Part shown: piece after piece, positions 25,201 to 41,131 of the stretch | How positions within the stretch are numbered: the first letter of the stretch is position 1 | Layout: each line of letters begins with the position of its first letter | From: Mesorhizobium sp. LSHC420B00 | GTDB lineage: Bacteria > Pseudomonadota > Alphaproteobacteria > Rhizobiales > Rhizobiaceae | Reading direction: 5' to 3' | NCBI RefSeq assembly: GCF_000503055.1 | Contig: NZ_AYVY01000027.1 | Location: 19,777 to 65,868, forward strand | Length of the DNA: 46,092 bases | Program-made: the position numbers and the translations under genes | Notes under the pieces: model-generated | Database searches by the model: none | What the model saw: the letters and a program-made list of their open reading frames with translations, nothing else | Told to the model about the DNA's origin: nothing

Positions 25201-25571
25201 ATCGCCCCGAACCGTGTTTTCAGCTTTTCCGAAAGTCCGACCTTCAGATCTTCGCTGATTGCCGAAATGGTACGGCCAGCGCTCAATTGCTTGAGGACCT
25301 CCGCGCAACGGACGCTTGTGGCGTACAAGTTTAGCTGAACAACCTGAGCTTCCACTTGCCCAAAGGCATGAAAATCATCGTCATCGCTAGCGGACCAGCT
25401 ATCGCTGGAATAGCTATAGGGAAGGAGGCGGCCGTAGATGATACGATTTTCGACCGACTGCTCGGATTTGATCTGCAAGATCCACAACTGTAACGCACAG
25501 CTACGAGCGTCCGCTGAAAATAGACGCGCTAGTCGGCTGTCATTGAGTAGGTCGTCTAGTTTAGGTGCCAT
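22263..25571 (-). CDS. Large VPA1262-like protein with PLD-like motif
   Basis: The 1102-residue product starts MAPKLDDLLNDSRLARLFSA; its N-terminal part (QLWILQIKSEQ, NRIIYGRLLPYS) resembles what I recall of VPA1262 family proteins found in defence islands. In the middle, KYKQHQIVVFDPYFEDVGLG and, near residue 519, GRLHDRYILI followed by TAGFNLSNSF recall one half of a phospholipase D-type active site (His, Asp/Lys, then GxxNxS). The last 450 residues are helical and unrecognised. It is convergent with the HEPN gene and precedes ApeA on the same strand (180-base gap). A nuclease role is suggested by the PLD-like motif, but the second half-site was not identified. Confidence 0.6.
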   Translation of the reverse strand: MAPKLDDLLNDSRLARLFSADARSCALQLWILQIKSEQSVENRIIYGRLLPYSYSSDSWSASDDDDFHAFGQVEAQVVQLNLYATSVRCAEVLKQLSAGRTISAISEDLKVGLSEKLKTRFGAIALAADKLVYRPVAYLLNRDAHDRRAPSSPHGGAGALSASISQTDKAALFRIGQDYDVALTEWVVKHLNAHTGLDFGGADISRFGELELMVFPVLDDLERPLMNVTWTDAPFALVVRFNPIQVAHFSGFHFRLNIENGDQITYSAIAPAERDAEGIFQCKFELNELLRTKIDSTELEIFGLDGDHSGQSTLCCRWRIGYIREIHFQALGVGDRTSPVKFDWLEKATRPSASARVKAALTINRGDLGFASRIGGRNADLWVPANRELVALFARLHPPKSEGRFFLRWSQGDGDGRLQFVEWLKALLAKYKQHQIVVFDPYFEDVGLGLLLLCAAPKADFIVFTTLSKPSKPGEAAQSESDTPPPSRINNLMASCEHNRHLLEHMKLRIYGLKDGRLHDRYILIVAPDGLPTAGFNLSNSFQKAAENYPLLITPIPSDTLLKIEDYASGLVRETEAAQSESEDENPSMRLLFEATAVPREPRRYEPLRILENAQAGDVLSMWAGELSLRGLSGSPLKERMSELGLLKHDGLALAETGSLRNCLDQQKGEFASFTATWEVLGDLLAHSHSEDQDLHQVRYDGGFLAFLARFLKASFDRTHDGTDRELAVMDACLFRESVETLLHRSLRPDHLFHPTKYAGLSWAEFFAIRFLWWFSPDPLLAIAEVEMANAPEQPQGPDAVRLSLLSQIVSEISQSIEFDINEEQKDCLILSKNGLLRWMGLNAVERALEKPEERAAALQLIATFPYPSQVETLGWMVARAARKQEKIEIYNDLVAALNGALPTPIPADELRCLVDSMRGHMRELGWSEPWLFQDVVFPLLQSERASTDDACAIWAEELAALLGPKQEHQSRLFERAREGQTTNITAFLFAHSSPERQQASLKPLKAILKRHQRIVRQPLASTSDWAQWNDALVVSMWMLIFTRWGQYYLRSRGMTNRELEELSRDAHELAMVRPMYEWQSKGTGELAAFLDQVEELLGPSD

Positions 25572-25753
25572 CGGTTTATTACTAGTACCTTTCAGCGCAT
25601 AATCACATTTGTTAATATTCGAAGTTGTAAGAAAATAGTCGAGGAGAACATTCAGTTGCTCATGCTAGCGCCTCGGGTTTGGGGCATACGCCCCTTTTGA
25701 ACCTCACCCAAGTCAGCCATTTGCGATGGGACACTTCCCTGCAGCACTGTGAG

Positions 25754-27190
25754 TCAAAACCGAGGATTTTCGGCAGTCGCCCACAGCTGCGAGAATTCGC
25801 GATGCCGTTCAAGCAGGGGCACGATGCTCTTGGCTGCAATCCCAAGCCTCTGAAGGAATAGGAACGTAAGAAGAAGAACGACGCGCCGGCTCGCCCAATG
25901 CATGCCGGCACCATCCAAGGCCTTATCTTTGAGGGTCGCCGAGAAGTGCGTGTAGTAGTTGCGAGTGTCGACGAGCTTCCGAAGGTATCCCTTGTGAAAC
26001 GCAGGAGGTGGGGTACCGAGTGCGCTCGCTAGGTCCCCGGCGATTGACCGGAGGCGCTGTCCGAGGCTTGGCTCATTCACGAACTGATAGCTAGCTTTGA
26101 GCCTCTCTTTCATCGCCGTATTGGCTGATGGGGGGATGGCGTCCGTCAAGGCCTTCGCGAACTTAGCGAAGTCGGATTCCGGCATCAGGGATGAGTCGCT
26201 CGTACGGCGATGAAAAACCTCCAAGGCCTGGATAGCAAGCAGCAAGCGAACATTGGTGAACATTTGGCGTTGGCTACTAATCGTGAAAAACAGGGCTATT
26301 GCAGGATCAAACAATTCGTATTGATCAAACCAGAGTTGTACAGCGCCTGGATTGATGGCGATGAGCTCTGGTCCGGAGATTAGCGGAGGTTCATGGGCCG
26401 GGCGATGCCCGGCTTCCGGATGCGTCAACTGGGCATAGACATGAACGTCTCGGGGTTTCTTGAACCCATTACCCAGATCGTCGACGGGCCCGCGCAGCTC
26501 CAAAGAGTGCAACGGAAGATAGTGGCCCATGCAGAGGGAGGCCAGCCCCTGTATGCGCATGGCCCTCGACATGTGCCAGTTAAGGGATTGCGGTGCTTGC
26601 GGTATGAGGGCCAACTGGCTGAACACGTCGATCGTAAAGTGGGTGGCTGGTTCATTGCTGGAAAATAGGCTGCCGACCGACGTCAATTCAAAGTCTTGAT
26701 GGCTCGCGAAATGCTCCTCACGAGAGGGATTTCCACTGACCGTGAGAACCCGACTGTCCTGATCGACCGTTGTGGTGAAAGGCTTACTCTGAAGCCACTG
26801 TTCTATCGATTCAAACCGGAGATAACTCCGCGAGAAAACCTGATCCTTGTCATCGTCTTCGAGATGAATGCCGACGACGCATAGGCTGGAGGTCCATGTC
26901 TCGTTTGGGATCCCGGGCATATTGATCTGCCGGGACTTATTGATTGGTCGAAGCAGAGTGACCGGCTTACCCTTCTTGGTCGTGCCATAGATTGTGGCCC
27001 GTTCGTCGTCATTGTCTACAAATGAGCGGAAGGGCGATGCGCTATCCCGAACAAATCCCAACAAACTGAGCGTCGCGCCATCGGTAGGGGAGAACGTCAG
27101 CGTGCCGGCTATCGGGTCGGCTTCCTTCCCCGCCAGCCACCAGAAGCCTTCTTCGGTGAAGCTGTCGCGCAGTCCAAGTGGTGCAGGCAT
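25754..27190 (-). CDS. apeA: ApeA-like HEPN abortive-infection protein
   Basis: The 478-residue product opens RDSFTEEGFWWLAG then GTLTFSPTDGATLSLLG, the pattern of the ApeA N-terminal domain. The C-terminal HEPN domain shows VRLLLAIQALEVFHRR near residue 310 and KLVDTRNYYTHFSAT at 405-419, giving the R-x4-H site (Arg410, His415). ApeA is a single-gene anti-phage protein thought to act as an RNase after infection. AAAGGAG five bases before the ATG gives a strong start. It is the last gene before the tRNA-Trp fragment, which fits the common placing of defence genes at island ends. Confidence 0.8.
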   Translation of the reverse strand: MPAPLGLRDSFTEEGFWWLAGKEADPIAGTLTFSPTDGATLSLLGFVRDSASPFRSFVDNDDERATIYGTTKKGKPVTLLRPINKSRQINMPGIPNETWTSSLCVVGIHLEDDDKDQVFSRSYLRFESIEQWLQSKPFTTTVDQDSRVLTVSGNPSREEHFASHQDFELTSVGSLFSSNEPATHFTIDVFSQLALIPQAPQSLNWHMSRAMRIQGLASLCMGHYLPLHSLELRGPVDDLGNGFKKPRDVHVYAQLTHPEAGHRPAHEPPLISGPELIAINPGAVQLWFDQYELFDPAIALFFTISSQRQMFTNVRLLLAIQALEVFHRRTSDSSLMPESDFAKFAKALTDAIPPSANTAMKERLKASYQFVNEPSLGQRLRSIAGDLASALGTPPPAFHKGYLRKLVDTRNYYTHFSATLKDKALDGAGMHWASRRVVLLLTFLFLQRLGIAAKSIVPLLERHREFSQLWATAENPRF

Positions 27191-27382
27191 CCTAGCTCCT
27201 TTGCATTACAGATATGGTGTCACCCGTCGCATTCTTGGGTCAACAAAGGCGATGGCGCAAACGCATAGCTTGCAAGCTAGAATCTGGCCGAAAAAGCCAC
27301 CTAGTGCTACACAAATCCTTGCACATCGATTAGAAAAATGCCAAATACCGCTTTGTAAACAAGTAGATGTGAGAAGGCTATT

Positions 27383-27431
27383 CGGTCTCCAAAACCGCAG
27401 GTCGTAGGTTCGAGCCCTGCTGCCCGTGCCA
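27383..27431 (+). pseudogene. tRNA-Trp(CCA) 3' fragment, island end (attachment site)
   Basis: These 49 bases read as the 3' part of a tRNA: CGGT, the loop CTCCAAA with anticodon CCA (Trp), ACCGC, AGGTC, a T arm with TTCGAGC, then TGCCCGT-G-CCA. The base before CGGT breaks the fifth stem pair, and no D arm or acceptor 5' strand is present. It marks one end of an element that used the 3' end of tRNA-Trp as its target. The tRNA-Trp gene normally stands before secE in rhizobia, and secE follows here 367 bases later. The intact gene should lie at the other island end. Confidence 0.8.
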
Positions 27432-27497
27432 TTCCTACGAATGGATACCTAAAAAACGATTCTTTTGCAGCGCAGCCTTTGAAAACCGGCTTGTGAC

Positions 27498-27526
27498 TTG
27501 CCATATAGCATAAGTTGCGGCATAAG
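27498..27526 (+). promoter_or_regulatory. Candidate promoter for secE-nusG
   Basis: TTGCCA at 27498-27503 and CATAAG at 27521-27526 with 17 bases between them resemble sigma-70-type boxes. They lie about 270 bases upstream of secE, in a 366-base stretch between the tRNA-Trp fragment and secE that holds no other gene I can support. Confidence 0.35.
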
Positions 27527-27797
27527 GGCCGCATAGCCGGGACGGGACGACTGGATGGTTCCGAGGCGGCGTTTGGTCATAAAGCGGACACTTGCCACTT
27601 GCGTGGATCAAGAATCGGTTTTATGTAGACGAAACAGACACGCGACGCGTGGAGCTGGGAAGCCGGCTTTACGCGTCTGATTTGCATGGGCGAAATGATT
27701 GCGCTGATTCGGCGCGAACGCACGCTCAAGCGGCACGTCCCGGCCAGCGGGATCATCCAGGAGACCCGGCCAACGGGTCTTGCAGACAGAGCGGCAT

Positions 27798-28001
27798 ATG
27801 GCTTCGAAAACCACAAATCCTTTCACCTTTCTCCAGCAGGTTCGCGCGGAGACTGCCAAGGTCACTTGGCCGTCGCGGCGCGAAACGGTGATCTCGACGG
27901 TGATGGTCCTTGTGTTCGCGGTCATCGCGATGATCTTTTTCTTTACCGCAGACGTGGCCATGGGCTTTGCGGTCGAAAAAATCCTCGGCCTCGGACAGTA
28001 A
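27798..28001 (+). CDS. secE: Preprotein translocase subunit SecE
   Basis: The 67-residue product has a short cytoplasmic region with FLQQVRAETAKVTWPSRRET, the amphipathic helix and TWPS motif that mark SecE, and one membrane span (about residues 32-52). It helps hold SecY together in the SecYEG export channel of the inner membrane. I chose the ATG at 27798 rather than the in-frame TTG at 27780 because the family starts here. Length is normal for the single-span form. It is followed by nusG after 27 bases, the classic arrangement. Confidence 0.95.
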   Translation: MASKTTNPFTFLQQVRAETAKVTWPSRRETVISTVMVLVFAVIAMIFFFTADVAMGFAVEKILGLGQ

Positions 28002-28028
28002 GTCCGGCGATTACGGAGAAGTCTTAAA

Positions 28029-28556
28029 ATGACCGCGCGGTGGTACATCGTCCACGCCTACTCGAACTTTGAAAAGAAGGTCGCCGAGGACATCGAGAAC
28101 AAGGCCAAGCAGAAGGGCCTGTCCGCCGACATCGAGCAGATCGTGGTGCCGACCGAGAAGGTCGTCGAGATCCGCCGCGGCCGCAAGGTCGATGCCGAGC
28201 GCAAGTTCTTTCCGGGCTATGTGCTGTTGAAGGCCAATCTGACCGATGCCGTGTTCTCGCTCGTCAAGAACACGCCGAAGGTCACCGGTTTCCTGGGCGA
28301 CTCCAAGCCGGTGCCGATCACCGAAGCCGAAGCCCAGCGTATCCTGAACCAGGTTCAGGAAGGCGTCGAGCGGCCGAAGCCGTCGGTGACGTTCGAGATC
28401 GGCGAAGCGATCCGCGTTTCGGATGGACCATTCGCGTCGTTCAACGGTTTCGTCCAGGAAGTGGACGAAGAGCGGGCGCGGCTCAAGGTGGAAGTATCGA
28501 TCTTCGGGCGTGCCGTGCCGGTCGATCTGGAATTCGGACAGGTCGAGAAGGGCTGA
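28029..28556 (+). CDS. nusG: Transcription termination/antitermination factor NusG
   Basis: The 175-residue product starts TARWYIVHAYSNFEKKVAED, the NGN domain that binds the RNA polymerase clamp, and ends with a KOW domain (EAIRVSDGPFASFNGFVQEV) that contacts Rho or ribosomal protein S10. It keeps polymerase moving and couples transcription to translation. GGAGAAGTCTTAAA precedes the ATG. A 159-base gap with GC-rich inverted pieces separates it from rplK. Confidence 0.97.
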   Translation: MTARWYIVHAYSNFEKKVAEDIENKAKQKGLSADIEQIVVPTEKVVEIRRGRKVDAERKFFPGYVLLKANLTDAVFSLVKNTPKVTGFLGDSKPVPITEAEAQRILNQVQEGVERPKPSVTFEIGEAIRVSDGPFASFNGFVQEVDEERARLKVEVSIFGRAVPVDLEFGQVEKG

Positions 28557-28715
28557 TCCGAAATCCCTGCACCGGTTTCGGCGGCAGGGAAGGCGGCGCG
28601 GAGATCGCGCGGCCAAAACGGGTGGGAGGCGAATGCGGCTTTAGCCGGCCGCGCGGACCGCACCACCAGACTGCAACCGCCGGCAAGACCGGCATGAGAA
28701 AAGGCAGGAAGAGAG

Positions 28716-29144
28716 ATGGCTAAGAAAATTGCAGGCCAGCTCAAGCTCCAGGTTTCCGCGGGATCGGCCACGCCGTCGCCCCCGATCGGCCCGGCGCTTG
28801 GTCAGCGTGGCATCAACATCATGGAGTTCTGCAAGGCGTTCAACGCGCAGACCCAGGAAATGGAAAAGGGTTCGCCGGTTCCGGTCGTCATCACCTACTA
28901 TCAGGACAAGTCGTTCACCTTCGTCATGAAGACGCCGCCGGTGAGCTACTTCCTGAAGAAGGCCGCGAACCTGAAGTCGGGCTCGAAGGAGCCGGGCAAG
29001 GTCAAGGCCGGCACGATCGGCCGCGACAAGGTGCGCGCCATCGCCGAGCAGAAGATGAAGGATCTGAACGCAAACGACGTCGAGGCGGCCATGCGCATGG
29101 TCGAGGGCTCCGCCCGCTCGATGGGTCTGGAAGTGGTGGGCTGA
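28716..29144 (+). CDS. rplK: 50S ribosomal protein L11
   Basis: The 142-residue product contains the N-terminal SATPSPPIGPALGQRGINIM, the Pro-rich loop that contacts the GTPase centre of 23S rRNA, and a C-terminal rRNA-binding domain ending ARSMGLEVVG. It forms the stalk base with L10 and L7/L12 and takes part in factor GTPase activation. Its length is normal. GGAAGAGAG before the ATG serves as ribosome binding site. rplA follows after only four bases. Confidence 0.98.
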   Translation: MAKKIAGQLKLQVSAGSATPSPPIGPALGQRGINIMEFCKAFNAQTQEMEKGSPVPVVITYYQDKSFTFVMKTPPVSYFLKKAANLKSGSKEPGKVKAGTIGRDKVRAIAEQKMKDLNANDVEAAMRMVEGSARSMGLEVVG

Positions 29145-29148
29145 GATC

Positions 29149-29847
<699 letters not shown>

Positions 29848-30238
29848 TACGAACAATTGGATCGGCCGCTAAAACGCTGATCCGTGAAAGAATTCCGGGC
29901 CTCCGACCTGTCGGCGGCCCGGTACCGGAAGTCGAAAGGCTTCCGGACATCCTGTCCGAGATTGCAGGCGGCCCCCAAGCCTTAGGTGATGTGGGCCTTA
30001 ATTCATGTGGGCCTGCATGAGACGGGTGAAGACCGGACAAAGGAGCGAACGCTCCAATGAAAGGTTCGAACCGTGTTTGCCTTTTGTCTGCGCACCGTCC
30101 GGCTTGCCGGCAGGTGTGGCGAAAGGGGGCAGGATCCTCGAGCGTCGTTCGGGAGATCCGTTACTGGATGGCCCGGCCGGCAAAAGGCAACCCGACGCCT
30201 GTCCTTCGTAGAGGGCAGGGGTCAACTGGAGATAGGCA
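29848..30238 (+). promoter_or_regulatory. Long leader before rplJ with hairpins
   Basis: The 391-base gap holds no supported gene. At 29895-29922 CCGGGC and CCGA pair with TCGG and GCCCGG around a CCTG loop. GGAGCG/CGCTCC forms a small hairpin near 30041-30053. In bacteria studied, the L10-L12 complex binds its own mRNA leader ahead of rplJ and blocks translation, so this region is the expected site. A promoter for rplJL-rpoBC may also lie here. Confidence 0.5.
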
Positions 30239-30757
30239 GTGGACAGAGCGGAAAAACGCGAACTCGTCACGGGCCTGAATGATGCGTTCTCAAGCGCTGG
30301 TTCAGTCGTCGTGGCCCACTACGCCGGTATCACCGTCGCGCAAATGAACGACCTTCGGTCGAAAATGCGCGCCGCCGGTGGCACCGTCAAAGTCGCGAAG
30401 AACCGTCTCGCCAAAATCGCTCTTCAGGGCACGGACTCCGCATCGATCATCGAGCTGTTCAAGGGACAGACGCTGATCGCCTATTCGGAGGATCCGATTG
30501 CGGCGCCGAAGGTCGCGTCCGATTTCGCCAAGGGAAATGACAAGCTCGTCATTCTCGGCGGCGCAATGGGCACCACCTCGCTCAACGCCGACGGTGTGAA
30601 GGCACTCGCCACACTTCCGTCGCTCGATGAGCTGCGCGCCAGGCTGGTTGGCATGATCGCCACGCCGGCAACCCGGATCGCCCAGATCGTCAATGCGCCT
30701 GCGGCTTCGGTCGCGCGCGTCATCGGCGCTTACGCCCGGAAGGACGAGGCGGCATGA
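30239..30757 (+). CDS. rplJ: 50S ribosomal protein L10
   Basis: The 172-residue product starts with a GTG (MDRAEKRELVTGLNDAF) preceded by GGAGA. It has the N-terminal rRNA-binding domain with VAHYAGITVAQMNDLRSKMR and KVAKNRLAKIAL, and a C-terminal helix that carries the L7/L12 dimers. It builds the ribosomal stalk. The GTG start is the first plausible codon with a ribosome binding site. rplL follows after 54 bases. Confidence 0.97.
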   Translation: MDRAEKRELVTGLNDAFSSAGSVVVAHYAGITVAQMNDLRSKMRAAGGTVKVAKNRLAKIALQGTDSASIIELFKGQTLIAYSEDPIAAPKVASDFAKGNDKLVILGGAMGTTSLNADGVKALATLPSLDELRARLVGMIATPATRIAQIVNAPAASVARVIGAYARKDEAA

Positions 30758-30811
30758 GGCCGTTCCTCGCTATCACAAACACACGTTCGAACCTTATGAA
30801 GGAACATTGCA

Positions 30812-31189
30812 ATGGCTGATCTGGCAAAGATCGTAGACGACCTTTCGAAGCTGACCGTCCTCGAGGCGGCCGAGCTGTCGAAGCTTCTTGAAGAAAAGTG
30901 GGGCGTTTCCGCCGCTGCTCCGGTGGCGGTTGCCGCTGCTGGCGGCGCCGCGGCCGCTGCTGCTCCGGTCGAGGAAAAGACGGAATTCGACGTCGTCCTC
31001 ACCGAAGCAGGCGCTCAGAAGATCAACGTCATCAAGGAAGTTCGCGCCATCACCGGTCTTGGCCTCAAGGAAGCCAAGGACCTGGTCGAGGCGGCTCCGA
31101 AGCCGGTCAAGGAAGCCGTTTCCAAGGCCGACGCGGACAAGTTCAAGGCCCAGCTGGAAGCAGCCGGCGCCAAGGTCGAACTGAAGTAA
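30812..31189 (+). CDS. rplL: 50S ribosomal protein L7/L12
   Basis: The 125-residue product has the N-terminal dimerisation helices (KIVDDLSKLTVLEAAELSKL), an Ala/Pro/Gly-rich hinge with VAVAAAGGAAAAAA, and the C-terminal factor-binding domain with GLGLKEAKDLVEAAPK. It recruits EF-G, EF-Tu and IF2. GAAGGAACATTGCA precedes the ATG. Everything is normal for the family. Confidence 0.98.
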   Translation: MADLAKIVDDLSKLTVLEAAELSKLLEEKWGVSAAAPVAVAAAGGAAAAAAPVEEKTEFDVVLTEAGAQKINVIKEVRAITGLGLKEAKDLVEAAPKPVKEAVSKADADKFKAQLEAAGAKVELK

Positions 31190-31470
31190 GCGTTGAGTAC
31201 CGGCGGACGGCGTCGCGCCGTCCGCCACTCCCTTCACGTCGAGGGGAGGCTCATGGCGCGAAGAGTGCGAAACCTCTTTCCTGAGGGCCGCAAACCGGCC
31301 TTCAGGAAACGGGTTTTCTCCCGTTTCTGGCCCACCGCCAATTGGTGGTGGGTGAAAAGACAAGAAGCCGCCGACAGGCGGCGGGCAACAAGACAGGGCC
31401 GCCGAGGTGGCCCGAGATGCAAGGCGAGCCGCGGCGAGGCTCGTCCCGAGAATTGAGCTAAGGAGCGACG
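31190..31470 (+). promoter_or_regulatory. Array of strong hairpins between rplL and rpoB
   Basis: Four clear hairpins lie in tandem, with a fifth overlapping. 31202-31226: perfect 10-bp stem. 31277-31309: 14-bp stem with one G-T pair and loop CAAAC. 31307-31326: AAACGGG/CCCGTTT, sharing three bases with the previous stem. 31331-31352: 9-bp stem around AATT. 31367-31382: 6-bp stem. None has a terminal T-run. In E. coli the same gap carries an attenuator and an RNase III site that adjust rpoBC relative to rplJL, so a similar role is inferred. Confidence 0.6.
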
Positions 31471-35607
<4,137 letters not shown>

Positions 35608-35613
35608 GCAAGA

Positions 35614-35644
35614 CGTCCGGCCGCGGCCTTCCCGCGACCGGACG
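35614..35644 (+). promoter_or_regulatory. Hairpin between rpoB and rpoC
   Basis: CGTCCGG (35614-35620) pairs with CCGGACG (35638-35644), and inside it CGCGG pairs with CCGCG around CCTTC, giving a 12-bp stem with one mismatch. It begins six bases after the rpoB stop. No T-run follows, so it is more likely an mRNA processing or stability element than a terminator. Confidence 0.55.
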
Positions 35645-35738
35645 CACCAAATTCTCGGCCGATGGCCGATCAAGTCGGCGGGCGTTTGGCCCGCGCTAGA
35701 TGCAAGGGGTTTTCGAGGACCCCGAAAAGGAGAACGGC

Positions 35739-39935
<4,197 letters not shown>

Positions 39936-39957
39936 GCGCGCAAGTAAGAGAAGATAG

Positions 39958-39982
39958 AAAAGGGGCCCAAGTGGCCCCTTTT
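39958..39982 (+). terminator. Intrinsic terminator after rpoC
   Basis: AAAAGGGGCC (39958-39967) and GGCCCCTTTT (39973-39982) form a perfect 10-bp stem around CAAGT, ending in a T-run. The stem carries an A-tract before and a T-tract after, so it could work on both strands. It lies 22 bases after the rpoC stop. Confidence 0.9.
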
Positions 39983-40020
39983 CGCATTGTGGTTCCCCAA
40001 TCGGATCGGAGGACAACGGA

Positions 40021-40685
40021 TGAGCAGGAGGATCTGGGCTTCTGTCGACGGCTACATTGTCGAGGCTCTTTTCGAGGCGGATCCCGCCCTCGATGCCGTT
40101 CTGGCGGCCAACCATGACCACGGCCTACCGCCGATCGATGTTTCCCCGGCACAAGGCAAGCTGCTGTCACTTCTTGCGCGAATGCAGGGAGCGAAGAAGG
40201 TACTCGAAATCGGCACGTTGGGCGGCTACTCGACAATCTGGATGGCGCGAGCGTTGCCCGTGGACGGCAAGGTCGTGACGCTCGAGCTTGATCCGCACCA
40301 CGCCAGTGTCGCGCGGTCGAACTTTGAACGGGCAGGGGTATCTGACCGCGTGGAACTGCGGGTCGGACCGGCGCTTCAATCGCTTGCCGCGTTAGGCGCC
40401 GAGAATGCCGGGCCGTTCGACTTCATCTTCATCGACGCCGACAAGCCGAACAACCAGCACTATCTGTCCTGGGCGATGCGTCTTTCGAGGCCGGGGACTG
40501 TCATCGTCTGCGACAATGTCATCCGTGACGGCGCGGTGGTGAACGAAGATGGCCGCGACGCCAATGTCGAAGGGGCACGCGCGGCGTTCTCGTTCATTGG
40601 CAGCGACAAGCGTCTGCAAGGTACCGCGATCCAGACTGTTGGCGCCAAGGGCTATGACGGCTTTGCAATAGCGATCGTCAGTTGA
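40021..40685 (+). CDS. SAM-dependent O-methyltransferase (family 3)
   Basis: The 221-residue product has the class I methyltransferase fold markers of the caffeoyl-CoA/catechol-type O-methyltransferases: VLEIGTLGGYSTIWMARAL (SAM-binding motif I, residues about 60-78), VVTLELDPHH, and FDFIFIDADKPNNQHYL with the metal-binding Asp residues. ATG 40021 follows GGAGGACAACG; an upstream frame from 39987 lacks support. The substrate cannot be read from sequence. It stands alone after the rpoC terminator. Confidence 0.85.
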
Positions 40686-40723
40686 AGCTGCCACCGGCGG
40701 CTGGCTTTTTAAGGAATCGGCAA

Positions 40724-41095
40724 TTGAACGAGGCGACCATCTGGGAATTGATCAACACTGGCCGAGATCGTATGAGCTTTGGGCAGCGAAGGCTTTGGGA
40801 CCTGATCAAGATCGATCCGGAAGAATGGCTGCATCACTCTCCTGCTGGGAGTGATCATCGCATCTGGGTCGTAGCGTTGATCGGCCGGAGCGTGATTTCT
40901 TACAATGACATTGAAGGTGGTTTCGGCCGCTCAAATTTCATTCGATATGGAGAAATCACCGAGCTTGGCTGGGGGCAGGCCGATCTCGAGGTGGCGGTTC
41001 AACATGTCATGAGCGAACTTGAACAAGGACACCGGACGGCTCCCGTTGCTTCTGCGCCTCGTCCGGGAGAATTCCTGGACCGCAAGCCAAGATGA
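40724..41095 (+). CDS. Conserved hypothetical protein
   Basis: From the TTG at 40724 (AAGGA eight bases upstream) the product is 123 residues: LNEATIWELINTGRDRMSFG, then QRRLWDLIKIDPEEW, RIWVVALIGRSVISYNDIEG and later a WGQADLEVAVQHVM helix. The longer frame from 40682 overlaps the methyltransferase stop. The dense conserved-looking core suggests a small soluble domain protein, similar to hypothetical proteins I have seen in other proteobacteria, but I cannot name a function. Confidence 0.6.
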   Translation: MNEATIWELINTGRDRMSFGQRRLWDLIKIDPEEWLHHSPAGSDHRIWVVALIGRSVISYNDIEGGFGRSNFIRYGEITELGWGQADLEVAVQHVMSELEQGHRTAPVASAPRPGEFLDRKPR

Positions 41096-41131
41096 TCCGG
41101 AACATTCAAGGTCGCTCTACCGGGGTCAGTG

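Noticed and set aside
27307..27534. 75-codon minus-strand frame with AAGLEPTTCGFGDR
   Set aside because: It is the complement of the tRNA-Trp fragment, again a known type of false gene.
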